Source: Clostridia bacterium
GTDB lineage: Bacteria > Bacillota > Clostridia > Christensenellales > UBA1242
Reading direction: 5' to 3'
DNA: 6,352 nucleotides
Assembly: GCA_028704215.1 (NCBI GenBank)
Contig: JAQVLJ010000044.1
Coordinates: forward strand, 1-6,352
A program made the position numbers and the translations under genes. Positions 5,150 through 6,352 of the stretch are shown here, piece by piece (position 1 is the stretch's first letter; every line of letters begins with the position of its first letter). Below the pieces are notes generated by a model. That model saw nothing but the letters and a program-made list of their open reading frames with translations. It did not search any database and was not told where the DNA came from.

Positions 5150-5524
5150 ATGAGGAAATATTTTTTAATGTTGGTAGTCTTGATTGGCTTTGGAGTTTCT
5201 GTTAGTGCACAAAATTCTTCTGTCTTGGCTAATTCTATTTGGGATGTAACAATAGAAGAAGATGGTGAATCGCTCTCTATGCAACTCAAATTTAAGGAAA
5301 ACTATGAATGTGTGTTAATTACAGAATTCAATGGAGAAACTATTGTGTCAGGAACAAATAATAACAATAGTTTTACATACAAAATGAACAGTACAAACGA
5401 TGGAGGTGTTATAGAATGTAGCGAAAAAATTAATAAAAACTTTTGGTTCTATTTGCAAGATAATACTAATATGATACTTATTGATTTTGATGGCGACATA
5501 ATAACCGCTAAAAAGATTAAGTAA
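5150..5524 (+). CDS. Gene 8: small lipocalin-like secreted protein
   Basis: A 124-residue exported protein. The signal peptide MRKYFLMLVVLIGFGVSVSA closely resembles that of gene 2. The mature part begins NSSVLANSIWDVTIEEDGE and continues as alternating strands with turns (MQLKFKENYECVLITEFNGE, then SGTNNNNSFTYKM). This is the pattern of the short lipocalin-like/META-type beta-barrels often found in Bacteroidota, with the early '[NG]-x-I-W' strand followed by 'L-x-F-x-x-[ND]'. Ligand unknown. Two cysteines (ECVL, IECSE) could form a disulfide. The start is unambiguous. It begins after a leader hairpin, and gene 9 starts 2 nt past its stop, so the two are one operon. The fold call is by eye. 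Confidence 0.8.
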   Translation: MRKYFLMLVVLIGFGVSVSAQNSSVLANSIWDVTIEEDGESLSMQLKFKENYECVLITEFNGETIVSGTNNNNSFTYKMNSTNDGGVIECSEKINKNFWFYLQDNTNMILIDFDGDIITAKKIK

Positions 5525-5526
5525 CT

Positions 5527-6035
5527 ATGAAAAAAACTCTTTTGATATTTTGCTTTTGTTTGTACTATGGAACTATTGCATTTGCTCAAACTTGTCAGCC
5601 TATCAATCACAACGACTACTCTTACTACTCGTTAACAACAACTGATAACGTTATGATTTATTTAGCGAAAGGCATAGAAGGTTATATGGGACCAGCATTT
5701 TTTATAAAAATGAAAGTTCCTTATAACTGGGGCAATATTCGTACGGGTTGTGTTAAATATTTAAAAAAAACTTAATCACAGGAGAAACAGATTATCAATC
5801 AAGTTTCTTTAATTATAAAAACGGTTGGCTATATTTTATTGAGTATCTACACGTGTGGTGCAGTTTGAATGATAGACGAGGTAACTACCCTTGTAATACC
5901 TATACGATTACAATATACGAAAAGAATGACCATGGGAATAGTGGTGGTAGGAAAATTGTTGTGAATACAGACTTAGATAAACTAAACACTAATCAAATGT
6001 TAATGAATGAAGTTTCGTTTGACACATATTGGTAA
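5527..6035 (+). CDS. Gene 9: secreted cysteine-containing protein split by a -1 frameshift
   Basis: The first frame (5527-5775) gives 82 residues: signal peptide MKKTLLIFCFCLYYGTIAFA, then a mature part ending GCVKYLKKT. At eight A (5763-5770) a -1 shift opens a second frame to a stop at 6033-6035, adding 88 codons (NLITGETDYQSSFFNYKNGW onward, ending FDTYW). Restored, it is 169 residues, similar in size to gene 1. The second frame has no stops from the A run onward, and its composition suits the same protein, with mature cysteines at 23, 75, 112 and 123 (two possible disulfides). The A run contains A-AAA-AAA in the right phase for -1 slippage. Programmed frameshift, real mutation and sequencing error are all possible. 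It starts 2 nt after gene 8. No family recognised. Confidence 0.65.
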
Positions 6036-6104
6036 CTTGAAATAACGAATGGACATTTAAAATGTGAATTTGAGTATGTTAACAGAAATAAGACAAACAC
6101 CAGC

Positions 6105-6194
6105 AGCCAACAGCAAGTAAGCTCCATAGCCCTGCAAAGCCAACGCTAAAGGCAGAAAGCAGGGCTACGATAGCCTACTTGCACCACGTTAGGC
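6105..6194 (+). repeat. attC-like recombination site (imperfect long hairpin)
   Basis: A ~90-nt imperfect palindrome in the layout of integron attC sites. The outer pair is GCCAAC (6106-6111) with GTTAGGC (6188-6194), with one extra A on the right. Next, GCAAGTAAGCT (6113-6123) pairs with AGCCTACTTGC (6172-6182) with one mismatch. The inner stem is TAGCCCTGC (6127-6135) with GCAGGGCTA (6159-6167), capped by GCC/GGC (6139-6141, 6151-6153). GTTAGGC is a full match to the attC core GTTRRRY. The left box differs from RYYYAAC at one base. Unequal spacers (1 and 5 nt) between outer stems give extrahelical bases, as attC sites have. No integrase gene is in the window, so an unrelated structured repeat remains possible. 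The + strand hairpin could also end the gene 9 mRNA, though no T-tract follows. Confidence 0.55.
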
Positions 6195-6259
6195 ACAATT
6201 GTAAAATCCAGGATAAGCTTAAATTGAAAAATAAAATCAAATAACAGAGAATAAATTTT

Positions 6260-6267
6260 TACCTTTG
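6260..6267 (+). promoter_or_regulatory. -7 promoter element of the last gene
   Basis: TACCTTTG is a textbook Bacteroidota -7 element (TAnnTTTG). No TTG-type -33 element lies at the usual 19-21 nt upstream; the nearest TTG is at 6224-6226. Transcription would start about 4-7 nt downstream, at or next to the GTG at 6272. It belongs to the DNA after the attC-like site, so that gene may carry its own promoter. Confidence 0.5.
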
Positions 6268-6271
6268 TACT

Positions 6272-6352
6272 GTGAATAACTTAAAAGACATAAATATATG
6301 GGAATCAAACTTTGGTTTACTTCCAATTAAGTTAAATCCGCTTAGCCAAGTG
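6272..6352 (+). CDS. 5' end of a gene, possibly leaderless (partial)
   Basis: From GTG 6272 the frame stays open to the window end, giving 27 residues that start MNNLKDINIWESNFGLL and continue to PLSQV. The composition (Trp, Gly, Pro, mixed charge) looks like real protein, and the other frames close sooner. No signal peptide is visible, unlike most genes here. There is no in-frame ATG, and an in-frame stop lies at 6242-6244. The GTG is 5 nt past the TACCTTTG element, so the mRNA would have little or no leader. The ATG at 6298 is in another frame and closes after ten codons. The family cannot be told from this fragment. Confidence 0.5.
   Translation, partial: MNNLKDINIWESNFGLLPIKLNPLSQV

Noticed and set aside
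6044..6080. ACATTT/AAATGT inverted repeat after gene 9 as a terminator
   Set aside because: A+T-only stem with almost no loop and no following T-tract; expected by chance in this composition.
6298..6330. ATG 6298 as a gene start
   Set aside because: Closes after ten codons; the frame from GTG 6272 stays open to the window end.

Overview
The window is A+T-rich DNA that looks like Bacteroidota (class not resolvable). Three things point there: promoter elements of the TAnnTTTG type, starts preceded by A-rich tracts with no Shine-Dalgarno at normal spacing, and many short exported proteins whose signal peptides end in Ala-Gln. No ribosomal, tRNA, transposase, integrase or phage gene is visible. 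It reads as an accessory region of small orphan genes, all on the + strand.

Layout. 1-90 may hold the tail of an upstream gene. Genes 1 (270-755) and 2 (913-1317) encode small secreted proteins. Each follows a near-identical copy of a ~73-bp leader block, and gene 2 ends in a good intrinsic terminator (1331-1369). A promoter (1372-1401) then starts a run of five genes: a PsbP/DUF1795-like protein (1525-2097), a secreted protein (2140-2517), a triple zinc-ribbon protein (2626-3078), a DUF4878-like lipoprotein (3160-3564) and a two-part lipoprotein (3561-4982) joined to it by an ATGA overlap. A third group has a lipocalin-like secreted protein (5150-5524) and a secreted cysteine-containing protein (5527-6035) split by a -1 frameshift at an A8 run. 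Next comes a long imperfect hairpin resembling an integron attC site (6105-6194), then a TACCTTTG promoter element and the start of a gene that leaves the window and may be leaderless (6272 on).

The main unexplained signal is in the leaders. Five of the nine complete genes (1, 2, 3, 4 and the lipocalin-like gene) have a small hairpin 14-19 nt before the start codon. Its stem differs in sequence between genes but still pairs, its loop always displays AAGGA, and a TAAAC-type A-rich spacer follows. AAGGA lies 19-27 nt before the start, too far for ordinary Shine-Dalgarno use, so this looks like a shared post-transcriptional control element or a structured initiation signal.

There are also signs of modular shuffling: the duplicated leader block, a copy of the 5' end of the PsbP-like gene in front of the zinc-ribbon gene, related signal peptides on unrelated mature proteins, and half an attC-like arm in a 5' leader. 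Seven of nine complete genes encode exported proteins, so the region probably supplies the periplasm or cell surface. No specific biochemical function can be assigned.
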